From Zizania palustris (lineage: Eukaryota; Streptophyta; Magnoliopsida; Poales; Poaceae): 64,000 nt of DNA. Made by a program: the position numbers and the translations under genes. Below, one piece after another: positions 12,301 to 23,800 of this stretch; position 1 is the stretch's first letter, and each line of letters starts with the position of its first letter. The notes beneath the pieces are model-generated. The model was not told the origin of the DNA. It saw nothing but the letters and a program-made list of their open reading frames with translations, and did not search any database. Location: contig JAAALK010000086.1 in the NCBI GenBank assembly GCA_019279435.1, positions 19,017,913 to 19,081,912 on the forward strand, given 5' to 3'.

Positions 12301-13064
12301 AGCAACCCTAGCCTCGTCGTGAGCAAGCTAGGGTTCGGGGAGATGTCTGCCTCCTTCCGGAACCAGATCTCTTGGAGAGGACCCGAGAGAGGGGAGTCCT
12401 CTTCGACTTCGGCGTAGAACCACCGAAGTATCTAGTTCGTGTACCACCGGTCGTTTATGGCTTTGGCAGGGAAATGGAGAGCATGCTCCCTCCGCAGCTG
12501 GAAATTGACGCTGCCGAAGGCTATCGTCACCTTGGAGTCCCCTGGCCCATCTTGAGGCTTCGGTTGGCAGATGGCCTCGTGGGTCGCCGCGAAGATTTCG
12601 GAGCGGCCTTCGCATCCCTCCGCCCGAAGCGCCCATTCGAAGACAGCCAAACGGACGATCGCGTTGGGGGACAGCTGAGGCAGGGTTATGTGGAACAAGT
12701 CCAACACCTCCGCCAGGAAATCCACGGCTGGCAGTCCCAGACCTGCCTCGAAAAATGCTTCGAAGACCACCACCTCTCCGCTTCGTGGTCGTGGAGTTGA
12801 TTCTGTCCCAGGAACTCGGGTCCTCATTCCCGTTGCCAGCTTTCCTTCCACTGCTTCTTCTATGGATTCAGCAGTGCTCAAGGATTGGCCGATGATGAAG
12901 CTTTGCGCAATCTTCTTCTTGGAAGGCGGGCGGAGCGCCCGAGGATTCCTGGGCCAAGCACCGCTCGGACCTCCCGCCATTACCGCTGCTGCCAAAGCAG
13001 CCCACGCCTGTCTCTACGCCAAGGTGTTGGCCGCTGCGGGAGTGGTGTGGCTAGTTCTCGCCAT
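9321..13064 (-). pseudogene. Tat1 antisense gene, five exons, Transposase_28-like N-terminus and coiled-coil centre
   Basis: Read on the minus strand the exons are 13064-12170, 12093-11443, 11359-10815, 10739-9885 and 9778-9321. All four introns (76, 83, 75 and 106 bp) have GT-AG ends, and joining them keeps a single frame of about 1,134 codons. Exon 1 encodes the domain listed as 'putative gypsy type transposon', visible as EAFFEAGLGLPAVDFL and LSPNAIVRLAVFEWAL. Exon 2 is basic (KRKAAAEPSKKAGK) then acidic. Exon 4 is Ala/Glu-rich and looks like a coiled coil. Exon 5 carries DWSDSEYRAENP and LLTWAELQEEQ, shared with TatB, and a basic tail. In-frame stops: TAG 13016-13014, TAG 12434-12432, TGA 12046-12044, TAG 10661-10659. 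One base is missing in a G run (9643-9649). All four stops could come from single C-to-T or G-to-A changes. An ATG at 12980 is an alternative start. Function unknown. The V-stop after exon 4 (9884-9879) lies in intron sequence. Confidence 0.82.
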
Positions 13065-13616
13065 CGCTCTCAAACGTTCAAGGAGTTTGGAAGATTGGGG
13101 AAAAGTGAATTGCAGGTGGTGAATACGGTAAAAACTCTCGGTTAATCTTCGTCTTCCCCTTTTTATAACCATGCGACCAGTACTACTCTTCGGTTGGGTT
13201 CACATTGCAGGTCCTGCCTCTGTCACCGACAAGTGGGTCCGGTCACTGGAACGGCGTATAAACCGCTGAAGGAATCGACTGTTACCTTTTTTACAAAGGG
13301 TAATGGCTATTTGCGCCGTAACGGTCACCTTGACGGTACCCCACGACGTTTGCCCTCTAGAACCGTCTCCACGACGAGGGTACTCCGTAACCGTCTTCAC
13401 GACGCTCACACTCTGAAACCGTTCCATTCCCAAGGAGTTTTCTCACTGTATCAAGAACTCGAAGACGAAGGTTCGAAAGTATTGGGTCCGAAATCCTGGG
13501 CTAAGTCACATCATCTTCAAATCCTCTTTAAGCCTCAGAAATGAGAAATGTTCTTTTCGTATACTGCCTTCTTTCTAAAACAGGTTAACTACAGAAAGGC
13601 GTATTCGAGGGGCTAC
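13065..13616 (+). other. Tat1 segment between antisense-gene promoter side and 3' LTR
   Basis: No coding feature is supported. This segment would hold the promoter of the minus-strand antisense gene. A minus-strand TATAAAA (plus CTTTTTATAACC, about 13157-13168) sits roughly 95 bases upstream of the ATG at 13064, at a plausible distance for a TATA box. The sense polypurine tract (GAGGGGCTAC, about 13607-13616) abuts the LTR. Confidence 0.6.
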
Positions 13617-14113
13617 TGTTGGGGGAAATTACTCTATTTCCAAGACTTAAAGAGTAACCCTTCGTGGGCTCAGTGAGGATCCCGAAGGTGGCGGACTGCT
13701 GTTCGGAGCATACGTCACCACGACCGGAGGGTGCCACGGTGCGAAGTCCTAGAGAACCCTCCGAAGGGAAGATGGAGGCCTCGAAGCAGAAGGACATGAT
13801 TGATTGGATGTTTAGCTTATCTATCTACCCCGCAGCACTTTACCGTGTATAACCTTGTTTATAATACCGAATAGCTTCTACTATGTCGGTTGTAATTTAG
13901 GGGTAAATAGGTCTTTTCCTTATGCTTTTTTCCCTATAAATACCCCCCATTGTACCTTGTAAAGAAGAGCCAGAACTAGTTATTCAACTACACACATTCG
14001 GACTACTTGAGCTATTATCCTTTACGGAGGCTCGAGTCAGTCCTGAAGCGCAAACTTCTTATTTGTTCGTTCTTGATTACCGAGAACCTGTCGGTGTAAC
14101 TTTTGCACCAACA
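13617..14113 (+). repeat. Tat1 3' LTR
   Basis: The repeat is 497 bp and pairs with 2514-3010, with the same TG...CA ends and about four differences. It is followed directly by the ATATG target duplication. Confidence 0.95.
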
Positions 14114-14118
14114 ATATG

Positions 14119-14747
14119 GTATCGAAAGTTCCGAGGTGGATTGTAATAGATTGGATCTGTTGCATGTCGTATTGTATCGGGAGACCTGAAATACCCTGTC
14201 GGAAGTTCCGATCCAGGATTAGAAGTTCCGACGTGGGCAAACAGATTAGACCTATTATGGTTTTGAGGGTTTTGAGATAAGCACGATAATGGGGCTCTCA
14301 GCCCTATAAAAGGAGAGGAGGAGGACATCTTGGAACCAGGGGAATAAGCCTAGATTAGACCTAGCCACCAAAGAGTCATCTCTCCATTTCTTGGTCTCAA
14401 ACGTTGAGGTCGAGGATTTTCCGTCTCTCACGTGTGGTGCTAGCACGCTGTCGTGGGAGGATCTCTCCATCCCTGTATGTGTGGACTCCGTGGAGGCGTT
14501 GCTCCATAAGCGACGCTCATGTCCATCACCACGAGGAAGGCGACTTCTTCATTGATTGGATCGGCGAGGAACGACCGGGACAAAGCGAGGATAGGCTTGA
14601 CGTGCTTCATCAACCTCTTCTTCCACTGCACCTAGAGCGTCAAGTGCTAGAAGGTACTGATCTATGATCTCACACGTGCATGGGTCTTGGGTTTTAGGGC
14701 GGAAATTTTGAATTTGCCGACTAGCGTAGCTCCCCTATTCCCCAACA
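14119..14747 (+). mobile_element. Right half of copia LTR
   Basis: This continues the LTR broken at 2513. AAGTTCCGA motifs resume at 14119-14235, then a TATA box (CCTATAAAAGG, about 14303-14313), then a GC-rich R/U5-like stretch. The probable end is CCCCAACA at 14740-14747. Together with the left half the LTR would be about 1.7 kb, in the range of long copia LTRs. The end is inferred from the CA-ending motif only. Confidence 0.55.
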
Positions 14748-16350
14748 GCGACAGGGCTATCCACCGTCGCCCAACCGTCACCCACTGCCTAGGCTACCAA
14801 CGTCACCCGCCCCTAGCTCCGTCAGAAGTGAAGTCGTTGATTCAAGGCGGCATCATTGATCCGGGAGCATCTAGAGCGGCGGTGATGGCGGGAGGATTCA
14901 AGGTAGCTAGGGCGCGGCGGCAAGGTTGGCGAGGCCACGGTGGGGAGGATTTGAGGCAGCATCGTCGGGCCAGGAGTGGGGGCGAGGATGGGCTAGTCAC
15001 TGGCTATAGCTAGGGCGTAGCGGCAAAGGGGCTCGTGCTCGTCCATGGCGCGGCAGCGACGAGCCTACGCCTAACCAGGGCGTAGCGATGATGGGTCTTG
15101 TGCTCCTCAAATGGGCATGAGAAAAAAAGTGAGGCTGACATGTGGGTCCCATTCATAAGGGTATAATAGACTACACACAATAAATTCTAACATTTGTGAA
15201 TTTGAGGGTGTGTTTGGTTCAACTGTGGATTCCTGAAAATCTGATTTCTGTTGTCAGCTGTGGGAAAGCTGCTGTGCGCGGACAACTATCAGAAAGCTGA
15301 AAGCTATTTGGTTGAAACAGCTTTCAACTATGGATTATGTAATAAATGTCAGTTATGCCCCTAAGAGCTTGCATTATTATTTATACACAGATTAATCGCA
15401 TTAACATGTAGATGATCATTTTGAAATTGAATTTATCGTGTTTGTCAATGTTATATGAATTAAAAAATTGAAGTTGTTTCTTAGCAGTGAAAAATTATTA
15501 AATGTCTCTCTTTTATTCAAAATGTTATAGTTTGAATTCCATTTGAAACCTAATAATACACAAGGGAGTTTGCTATTATAATCAATTATCCATCCTTACA
15601 CAAGATGGTTTCTCTAGAGCGAAAGCCAAGGATTATTCGACAAATGAAAAGTGATTACCAATGTAATATCAAAGACACCATTTAACCATAGATCAAACTT
15701 CTACAATGAATCAGAAAATAACTTTCTTACTTTTCCATGCATTAACAAAGAACTAAAACTTGCATTGGATAACCGACAACCAAGAAAAAACAGAAAAAAA
15801 AAAGTTTCAGAAATTTGATGTGATTAGATCGCGTAAAGCAAGTCATGCTATAGATATACACTTTGTTCACCGACGGCACCAGGACTGCTAACCGGCGGGA
15901 GGAACCCAAGCCGGTCGGTGGGAGGGTTTGGGGCAGAGCGGGGAGAGGGTCGCCGAGGGAGGCGGCTGGCTACGTTACAGGTGAGCGGGGAGAGAGATTG
16001 CGGGGGAGACGACCAGCGTGAGAGGCAGCCGACTAGGGTTTGTGAGTGGGGGACAGTAGGGTATGATTGCTGATGATCACCTAGGGATCTATAGAACTGA
16101 TGATTCTGAGATTCGTGGCAGGATATGAAAATCTGCGTGCCTCCTGCCTATGTTCTTTGTCTGAATTATCTGTGAAAAAAATAACATTCCTTCACCGCGT
16201 TACCGCTCTACACATTCCTCAGTTCCGTCAGTACAAGAATCAAGGTCTGCCAAGTCGGAATTCAGGAACACCTGATGTTTGTACAGGGCAATTCACTTGA
16301 TCACTTTGCACAAGAATATAAAAAGGCAGTATTTTTGGTGATAATTTACA
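14748..16350. other. Intergenic, no supported gene; possible MITE end
   Basis: The segment is a GC-rich block (14750-15110) with short chance frames, then AT-rich DNA. GGGTGTGTTTGGTTCAACTG at 15206 resembles the end of a hAT/Harbinger-type MITE and is similar to 24395, but no partner terminal repeat is visible. Another GC-rich block lies at 15890-16040. The last few hundred bases before 16683 could hold the 3' UTR of the inositol transporter. Confidence 0.5.
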
Positions 16351-16682
16351 TTTCCCCATTCTTTGCATAACAATTTAATTCTGTTTATCCGGCAAATCTA
16401 ACACCGGAAACAGGAAACTGTACACTTGTGTCTGCAACACACAACCCGTATGGCTGGTACAATCCTTTTCAGGTACTAGATTCGACATCAACACACAGCC
16501 TGATTCTTCCCTCAAAGCTGAACTTATCCACCATGATAATACATACAACCAGGTGACCGGAACAATGATATAGAAGCTACCATGAGAGCATGAGAGCGGC
16601 GCAGCCATCTTAAAAAGGGTGCCACACCATCGCCGCCACCATTGCTTGCGAGCACGATGGGAGCCTGCAGATGCTCTACGGT

Positions 16683-19600
16683 CTACGCTGCAGCAACCGA
16701 AAGACTCTGGTAGCTGCCCTGGTTTCCCCCTGCCCTCTCCTTCCATAGGAGCTCAACTTGCTCAAAGCTGAGTCCTTTTGTCTCTGGCACATAGAAAGCC
16801 ACGAAGATGAAGGCCAGCACCGCTATTCCGGCAATGATCAGGAAGGTCAGGCCAGTCCCAACCCACCCAACGATCGACAGGAATGTCTGCGCAACAATCA
16901 AGTTTGACACCCAGTTGACAGTGGCTGACATGCCACCACACATTCCTCGGTATGCCTCAGGGTATATCTCAGAGTTAACAGCCCATGGGACTGGTCCCAT
17001 GCCTGGGGAAAAGAAGGCGATGTATAGAGCAAGTCCCGCCACTGCGAACCATCCCAATGCCCCTTGGCAGGTGCTGTTTAGCGTGTTCAAACAGAAGCTG
17101 GATGATGACTGCAGTATGAAGGCCATGGCAAGAATGACCAAGGAGACCACAACACCAGACAAGCTTGTTAGTGCCAGGCGACGGCGGCCACAGCGGTCAA
17201 TGAGGTAGATTCCAACAATGGTCCCAGCAGCATTCATACCAGCGACAACGAGGGAGAGGAGCAAGGCCAACCTGTTGGAGGTAAACCCGGCCATCTGGAC
17301 AATTGTTGGGCTGTAGTACATAACGGTGTTGATACCAGTAAATTGCTGGAAGGCCTGCACAGATTAGCATGTGTTAGGGGGACTCCATGCAATTGCCAAT
17401 AGGATACACAAATCAAATCCTGCATGTGGTATGTGTACCACGGTTTGGATGATAAACATACCTGAAGACCAGCTCCAGCATAAAATGCTAGCCTTAGTTC
17501 CTTTGACTTGAAAATGTCCAAATAGCTCCCAGTACAGCCAGACTGGAATTCATGCATTGATGATGAAGCAAGAAGCTCTACCTCTTCCTCTAAACGGTCA
17601 GAGTCATAAATCTTCTCCAGCACAGAAATTGCTTTTGCCTTCTCATCCTGTAAAGAAAAAATAATGTAAGCACAAAATGTGGATCAAATGAGATAATACA
17701 TACTGAATCAAAGCCTCAAATGTCAGTAACCTTCCAGTAAAGCCAGCGGGGAGATTCTGGCAGAAAAAGCATCAGAACAAACTGTACAACTGCTGGCACA
17801 GCAGCAACTCCAAGCATCCAGCGCCATGTTCCAGGAACCTATAACATGTATCATGCATATCATGCGACTAATACTTATGTATTAAGAGCTTACAAATATC
17901 TCCACTACAACTCTAAAGAAACTTTGTTTGTCAGACATTTTATATTGCTTTCATTCAATGCAAGTTTTATTGTATATCAAGTTTATGACATCACCAGTCA
18001 AATTAGAAGGAGCCATAAGGTACTTTTTACTTTAGAAATTTTTACTTGACTAAACTATTTAGTTCAATGTCTCATCATTTTTCATCCTCAGCTGAGTGAA
18101 GTAATACTTCAAGAATAAATCAGTGAATAGGCTGTGGAAATCACAAAATCATACGATGAAAAAAGCAACGGTAAAATGTGCATTTTACAGAAATACAGGA
18201 ATTTGATTTTTTTTAAATGAAATGGTGTATATGCTAAATAAAAATTCCAAAGAAGAAAGATTGAGCATTTAAACAACATTAGAATTGCAACGCACCAAAC
18301 AACACCTTGTTGGCAATGCATCCATTGCTGCTGGCAGGAAAGCCAACTATTGTCCGTTGACAATTTAAGTGTTACTCAAATAACTATCACCAATAGGAAT
18401 GTTAATACCATGAAAGGTATAAACATGAAAAAGGGAAAAGGTTAGAATAAACTTGCCATTTATGTTGAAAACCTTTATCAAGAGAGTTCCCCTTTGCATA
18501 ACATAATAGGTGCAGCTTTTTTTCATGGTTCTTGTGCAAGAGCACAGCCCTAAGTGGCCAAGTTTGATAAGTTTAAAGAAATGATGCAAGCTCATGTGTA
18601 TAATTGTAGTTAACAGTTATGTTTCTTTCAGCTGCAGTCCTATCCAGCTTGAACTAGATTCATTTGTAGTTGAATGTCAAAAAGACTTAATAAGCTGAAA
18701 ACAGCTAATGTGTAGGAACAATGGAATAAAGAATGCTAATTAAGTGTAGGTTGAATGTCTACCTCAGTAAACCCGAGATTGATAAGGTAGGAGAAGAATT
18801 GACCGCCGGTAATCATGAGTACATTAGTCGACACCAAACCTCCCCTAATTTCTGAAGGAGCAGCTTCAGCGATGTAAACTGGAGCTGTGACCGATGCTAT
18901 ACCCACACCCAATCCAACAAGAAGCCTTCCAAGAATCAGCATGTTCGGACCGCGAGAAGCACACATGACAAGTGAGCCAAGTGCAAACAGCACATCAGCA
19001 ACAAGAGTAGACTTCCTACGGCCATATGTATCATTGATCCAACCACCCCCGGCTGCTCCAAGCATGGCTCCGACCAATGCCATGCTAACGATTGTTTCCT
19101 AAGGAAGAACCAAGATCAGTTGCTGCAGGAGTGGCATATGGTTTGTGAACAGTAATAGGTACATTAGATTGAACCTGTAAGAAGTAATTGTCTTTCACCG
19201 CTGGGAATTCATCCCGAATATACAAGAGAGCTCCAGATATGACACCTGATAGAATAAATTCCTTAGGTAAGAACACAGATTTATCATACCGTCATTTGTT
19301 TTTTTAGGAAATAATACACTGTTCCACTGAAGTTACAATTAGTCTCAGCTCCACCACAGAATTTAATTTGTTTTTATGAATCACACTCACTGTAGAGATC
19401 GTAGCCTGAGTCAACAAAAAATGTTCGCACTAATGATCTCCCACTGTTCATAAAGTACATTTCACTGTTCCACGGCAAAATTTGTCTATATCATTTATGA
19501 AGACCTAACAAGAAACATCCGGAACACCCGTCGAAATAACGAATTCAACCAAACTACATACGAATGCTTCCATATGAAAATACAGCAACCCAAAAGCTAA

Positions 19601-19865
19601 CGAAAATCCTACGAGGGGAAATTTATTGACAGCGGCTACACACCATCAAACGTTCAAGCAAAAGCTGGAAGAGAAATGATAGGCACTAGGCAGACATACA
19701 CGGATACACCGATGTACCTGTGTCATAGCCAAAGAGGAACCCGCCGATTCCGGCGGCGCCCGTGAGCGCCAGCACGTAGCTGTTGCTGAAGAAGTTCATG
19801 TGCTTCCTCCCCCCTGCTGCGTCCAGGAGCCCGGAGCTCCCGGGCATCGACAGATCGATCGTCAT
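16683..19865 (-). CDS. INT1: Inositol transporter, INT1-type (major facilitator, sugar transporter family)
   Basis: Six exons on the minus strand: 19865-19718, 19245-19175, 19098-18763, 17838-17731, 17647-17462 and 17354-16683, all with GT-AG introns, giving 506 aa without a break. The start MTIDLSMPGSSG is the only ATG in frame; Arabidopsis INT1 is about the same length. Sugar-transporter signatures are GWINDTYGRRKS (about 91-103), PESPRWL (212-218, end of TM6), QQFTGINTVMYYSP (TM7) and PETKG (473-477, after TM12). Twelve membrane segments are expected. The loop between TM9 and TM10 is short, as in INT1, which sits in the tonoplast and exports myo-inositol from the vacuole with protons; INT2-4 have a long cysteine-rich loop there. 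Assignment to INT1 rather than its plasma-membrane relatives is inference from length and that loop. Intron 3 (17839-18762, 924 bp) is the longest. Confidence 0.94.
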
Positions 19866-20240
19866 GTCCGCTCCCACCAAATCTCAGCGAGAAACAGCCA
19901 AAACTCCCCCCGAAATCCAGCCTCCAGCTCAATAGGTCCCCAAGCAACCAAGCACCGCAAAGAAACCCTCCAAGATAGCTGGAAAAAAATCCAACCTTTG
20001 CGCAGCAAGACGCGAGTAGGTTTGGTCTCCAAAATCCAACCTTTGACCACCCTCGGGACCGACGCAGGCTCAGGAACCAACAAGCATGGAGAAGAGAGAC
20101 ACACGCTCAGAAATCTCTAGAGACGCAGAGAGATTTCAGGAGCCGGCCGGTCAGAAAGGGAGAGATTCCAGGCGAGGGGGCGAGGAGAGACAGACCGGCA
20201 TTCGGAGGCAGCGACGGGCGGCCGCGGCTTATAAATAGGA
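19866..20240 (-). promoter_or_regulatory. INT1 5' UTR and core promoter
   Basis: On the minus strand a TATTTATA box lies at about 20237-20230, some 365 bases before the ATG, in a sharp GC-rich peak (GGCCGCCGCGGC-like context) typical of grass promoters. Transcription would start near 20205. No ATG-initiated upstream frame overlaps the start. The TATA assignment is by position and sequence only. Confidence 0.6.
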
Positions 20241-20806
20241 GGAAAGCTGCGCTGGCACGGCTGGCGGTGGGTGGGCAATGAACGGAGTCGGAGGAGAGAG
20301 CTGGGGATTGGGGATGGGGAGGAGGTGAACTTGCAACTCTGCACGTTTGGGGGAGAACTCCGTCAGGATCGGTTGATGGAGCTGGTGCCTGGTGGTACGC
20401 TTCGAGTTTCCCTTTTGTTGGGTGGACGAAAGAAATGGAGAACGCCGTCCTTGTGCGTGGTGCACATCACCACGTGCCTCCGTGGGGATCGGAATTCCGT
20501 GGGGGCAGCCGGACCCGGGAAGGAACCGCAAGAGACGACCACCACGAGCGAATTTTATAATTTAGTCTTTTTAAACTTATTTTACAAATAGTTTTTTAAA
20601 AAAACTTATTTTAAAAATAGAGTCGATGAACATACCAACCACTATATCGAAACGAAATTGCTTGTCTAAGTTGAACTGTAACACAACTTGAGTTAAAAGA
20701 GGTAGCTGCTAAAGAGGCAGTTGTATATGGTTGAAGCTAAGTTTCGGATCTAGCTCTAAAATAAGTATTTTCGAAAATCTATTTATGAAATAAGTTTTTT
20801 AAAAGA
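20241..20806. other. INT1 upstream region, no gene seen
   Basis: GC-rich proximal sequence turns AT-rich after about 20540 with repeated TTATTTTA-type runs. Open frames on both strands are short and show no recognisable protein. Distal promoter elements of INT1 may lie here. Confidence 0.5.
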
Positions 20807-21151
20807 AGGAGACGTTTGGTTTCATGGACTAAATTTTAGTATGTGTTCCATCGAATATTTCGACATCAATTTAAAGGAATGAACATGAATTAATTATAAA
20901 AATAATTATAGAATCGGAGGGTTATTCACGAGACGAATCTATTAAACTTAATTAATATACGATTAACAAATGTTTAATATATCATCACATTATCAAATCA
21001 TAGCATAATTAGATTGATTAGATTTGTCTCACGAATAATTCCACCGATTATGAATGGATTTTATAAATAATCTACATTTAATAATTCAAAATAGTATCTA
21101 AACATCTGATATGATAGAGACTAAAATTTAGTCCTTATAACCAAACACCCC
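20807..21151. mobile_element. Tourist-like MITE, relative of the 45731 copy
   Basis: The element is about 345 bp. Terminal repeats are GACGTTTGGTTTCATGGACT at the left and, in reverse complement, GGGGTGTTTGGTTATAAGGACT at the right, and both continue into CTAAATTTTAG. The inside matches the element at 45731-46073 along its length, including AATTATAAAAATAATTA and GAGACGAAT. Ends are slightly decayed, so the target duplication is unclear. Confidence 0.8.
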
Positions 21152-22061
21152 TTAAATAAAATATTGTAAAATTAATGAGGACGACCACCATGGACACGCT
21201 ATGGTCTCGAAAAAAATAGATGTTTTGTGCTTTTGGGTTAGCGCTTATAAATGGCTCCATTTCACGGCTTCAGCAATTTATACATACCTGCACATATATA
21301 TATATATGAGATATGAAAGTATTAATTATGTACTATTTACTAGTAAATTTATAATATTATTATTATATGAGTAAATGTATATCATTTTTATTAAACTTTA
21401 GAACGGCGTACTAATATTTGGTCCGATCAAGAGAAAGAACCAGGGGGATGACCAGCAAAATACACCGCAGAATGGCGGCTGCAGCCGTGCCATTTTTGTC
21501 CAGTAATAATAGCTGGATTTGTTTTCGTCGAAAAAATACCTGAGTTTGTTTAATCACGTGGGGGAAAACGTCTACACGCTTCCGCGAGACGGGCCACTGT
21601 CCACTGGGCCATATGTATACGAATGACACGTAACCTGTAAAGTCGATTACTGGGTTAATCAGTTATACACTAAGATGAAATAAACATACAAAATCTTCTC
21701 AGTTTTAAAGAAAAAAATACAATCAATCCAGTCCTATCCTATCCTATCCGTGGGCGCGCGTGCGTCAGCGTCCGTTGAGTGGATCAGCACGGTGAGGTGT
21801 CGCCGCCAGCTGCTGCCATGGCCGGGTCATCCAGCCCAACCGCGGCCGGCCTCACGTCACCTGCGGGCTGCGGCGGCGCGCGACAGGCTGTGATTTTCCC
21901 CGGCGCGAGCGCGACGAGGCTGACGGGGACGCGGCTACTGGGTCGCCGAAACGGCGAAACCGACCGCCGTCGTGACTGCGACCTGGGCCCCACCCGAACT
22001 CTCTCAATTCTGTTCACCGGAACGACCGGTACGTACCGTTCATCTATTAAATTGATACTAG
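21152..22061. other. Intergenic; GC-rich island at about 21740-22030
   Basis: AT-rich sequence with a short TA run near 21296 is followed by a GC-rich island that begins after a repeated TATCC run (about 21736-21750). The island holds a 103-codon frame with no recognisable similarity, which I do not call. It could be a promoter or gene-fragment remnant. Confidence 0.4.
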
Positions 22062-22719
22062 TAAGAGCATTTCTAGACTCTAGCAAATAGCCTATATCAT
22101 CCCCCAGTATTTGCTCTAAAAATCATTTTCCAGCAGATTTCTATTTCATTCCCTACCCTATTTCATTCCCTACTTTTTTCTTCTCATCCCCAAATCTGGG
22201 GAATCTCTCTCCTTCCCCTATACATGCCACATCAGCACCGGGAGAAAAAAAGAAAAAAAATAAAGGAAGAAAGAGAAAGAAGAAAGGAAAAAAGAAAAGA
22301 GAAAATAGAAAAATAAAAGGAAAATATATTTTCTTTATAATTTTTATGATGTTTTTAGATCAACTATTTAGACTAATTATAGGATATTTATTTATTCATG
22401 AAAAAAATAAAAATTCACAACAAAAATATAGTTTTTGAAAATATAACCATTATAATTTTTACTATTGAATGATAATAAAAAATCTATCAATCGTCAACAA
22501 TAATAATGATCATACATAATAGTATATGTATTAGAGATATAGCCGTTAAAAATATAATCGTTAGAATTTTAACCGTTAGATAATATTAAAATAGGAGATT
22601 CAAAAATATAAGGAATGAGTTTTAGGGAAACTGCTGGAGACCGAAGCTTTTTTTAGGGTCATTCCCTATATGAGAGGTATAGGAGATAAGTTATAGGAAA
22701 ACTGTTGGAGATGCTCTAA
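22062..22719. mobile_element. Putative MITE with AGAGCATYTC termini
   Basis: The left end reads TAAGAGCATTTCTAGAC and the right end in reverse complement TTAGAGCATCTCCAACAG, a terminal motif common on grass MITEs. The 650-bp interior is AT-rich, with purine-rich GAAAGAAGAAAGG runs near 22260. Target duplication not resolved. Confidence 0.55.
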
Positions 22720-22929
22720 GGGTTCGTGCTTTACGACAGACCTTATTTTATTGCTTTACGACGGAGCTTATTTTATTGCTATGATAATAAAAAACCAGCG
22801 AATCTAACTACATATATGCAAAATTCATAGTTTTGCGTGATTTTTTAGAAATTCAATGGTCTTTGTGCAAAATGCGTGAGCAAAATTTGTACTTCTACCC
22901 CAAATACAGAAATTAAAGTGCTGAAATAT

Positions 22930-23005
22930 AAAAAAAATACTTTTTTATTTTTTTTTCTTTTCCTTCTTTTCCTTTTTTTCTTTTCTTTTTTCTTTTTCTT
23001 CCTGT
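22930..23005 (+). repeat. Pyrimidine tract (T/C)n
   Basis: This is an almost pure run of T and C, about 70 bases, low complexity. The frames through it are poly-Phe/Leu or poly-Lys artefacts. Confidence 0.9.
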
Positions 23006-23449
23006 GCGTTGCTTCTTGTATGCATGCGGCAGTTGCATGCGTGCATGCGGGCGTGCACAAGAGGCGGTTGGCGCGCACAGGGAGGGTAGTGCAGAGTATA
23101 AATATATTTGTAATATCCTAAAATCTCACGATTTTGGATTTATTGAATTTCTTCAAGAAAAGTTAACTTACAAGCATGAATCATGCAACAACTTAAATAC
23201 GACAAACAAAGTTGTAGTCCGCATGCTACATTTATTTCACCGCAATGATATAATGATTAAAAACGCTATGACGAACATCTTGGCCCACATCTTGCTCCAC
23301 GACTAGGATGACTACTCCAAATCATCATCGTATTGATAGGCAACATCTAAAGTTTTAATCAACGGGAAGTCATATAATGCACATAATGCAAGACTAACAA
23401 CATAGGCATAACCTAGGATTATTTTGTGTAAAACCAGTTTCTTTTTAAC

Positions 23450-23800
23450 GTGGCCTGAGTTGGCTCATCAATAGCCGACTCTACCTCTATATAAAGGGGG
23501 GCGACTCAGGCCACGTTAGCGTGAGTCGGCCGTTGATCGGTCGACTCACGTTGACGTAGCCTGAGTCAGTCGAAAGAGTCATTGTCGTACCAAAAAAAGA
23601 GTCGTTGCGGGCCACGTGGGCCCAAGTCGACCGATGGTCGACTGACTCGTGATGATGTGGCCTAAGTTGGCTGAAAGAGCCATTGTCATGCCAAAAAAGA
23701 GTTGTTGTGGGCCACGTGGGACAAATTCGACCGATGGTCGGCCGACTCACGCTGACATGGCAAGTCTTGGCCGACTATTGGCTGACTCGGGGCCACGTGA
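23450..23800. repeat. About 101-bp tandem repeat, 3.5 diverged units with CACGTG boxes
   Basis: Units begin GTGGCCTGAGTTGGCT or a variant at 23450, 23556, 23657 and 23757 (spacings 106, 101 and 100). Within units the blocks AAAGAG, GGGCCACGTGGG and TCGACCGATGGTCG recur. A TATATAAAGG lies in the first unit (about 23493). No protein is supported. Confidence 0.85.

Larger units (their letters stand above)
2514..14113 (+). mobile_element. Tat1: complete Ty3/gypsy (Tat lineage) LTR retrotransposon
   Basis: The element is 11.6 kb, bounded by two 497-bp LTRs (2514-3010 and 13617-14113) that begin TGTTGGGG and end CACCAACA. A perfect 5-bp target duplication ATATG lies at 2509-2513 and 14114-14118. 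The order inside is PBS, gag-pol, a 118-bp tandem repeat, an antisense spliced gene, and a GAGGGGCTAC purine-rich tract just before the 3' LTR. The LTRs differ at about four positions by eye, so insertion is recent. The Tat lineage is indicated by two successive RNase H domains, the antisense extra gene and the PBS type. Coding regions carry several stops and frameshifts, so this copy is not autonomous. Confidence 0.95.

Noticed and set aside
19862..20104. 80-codon upstream frame overlapping the INT1 start codon
   Set aside because: It opens with GTG and contains no ATG, so a translated uORF is not supported.
21779..22090. 103-codon frame in a GC island
   Set aside because: Frames are open on both strands, no similarity is recognised, and no promoter or intron support was seen.
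22845..23121. Poly-Lys / poly-Phe frames
   Set aside because: Produced by the pyrimidine tract at 22930-23005.
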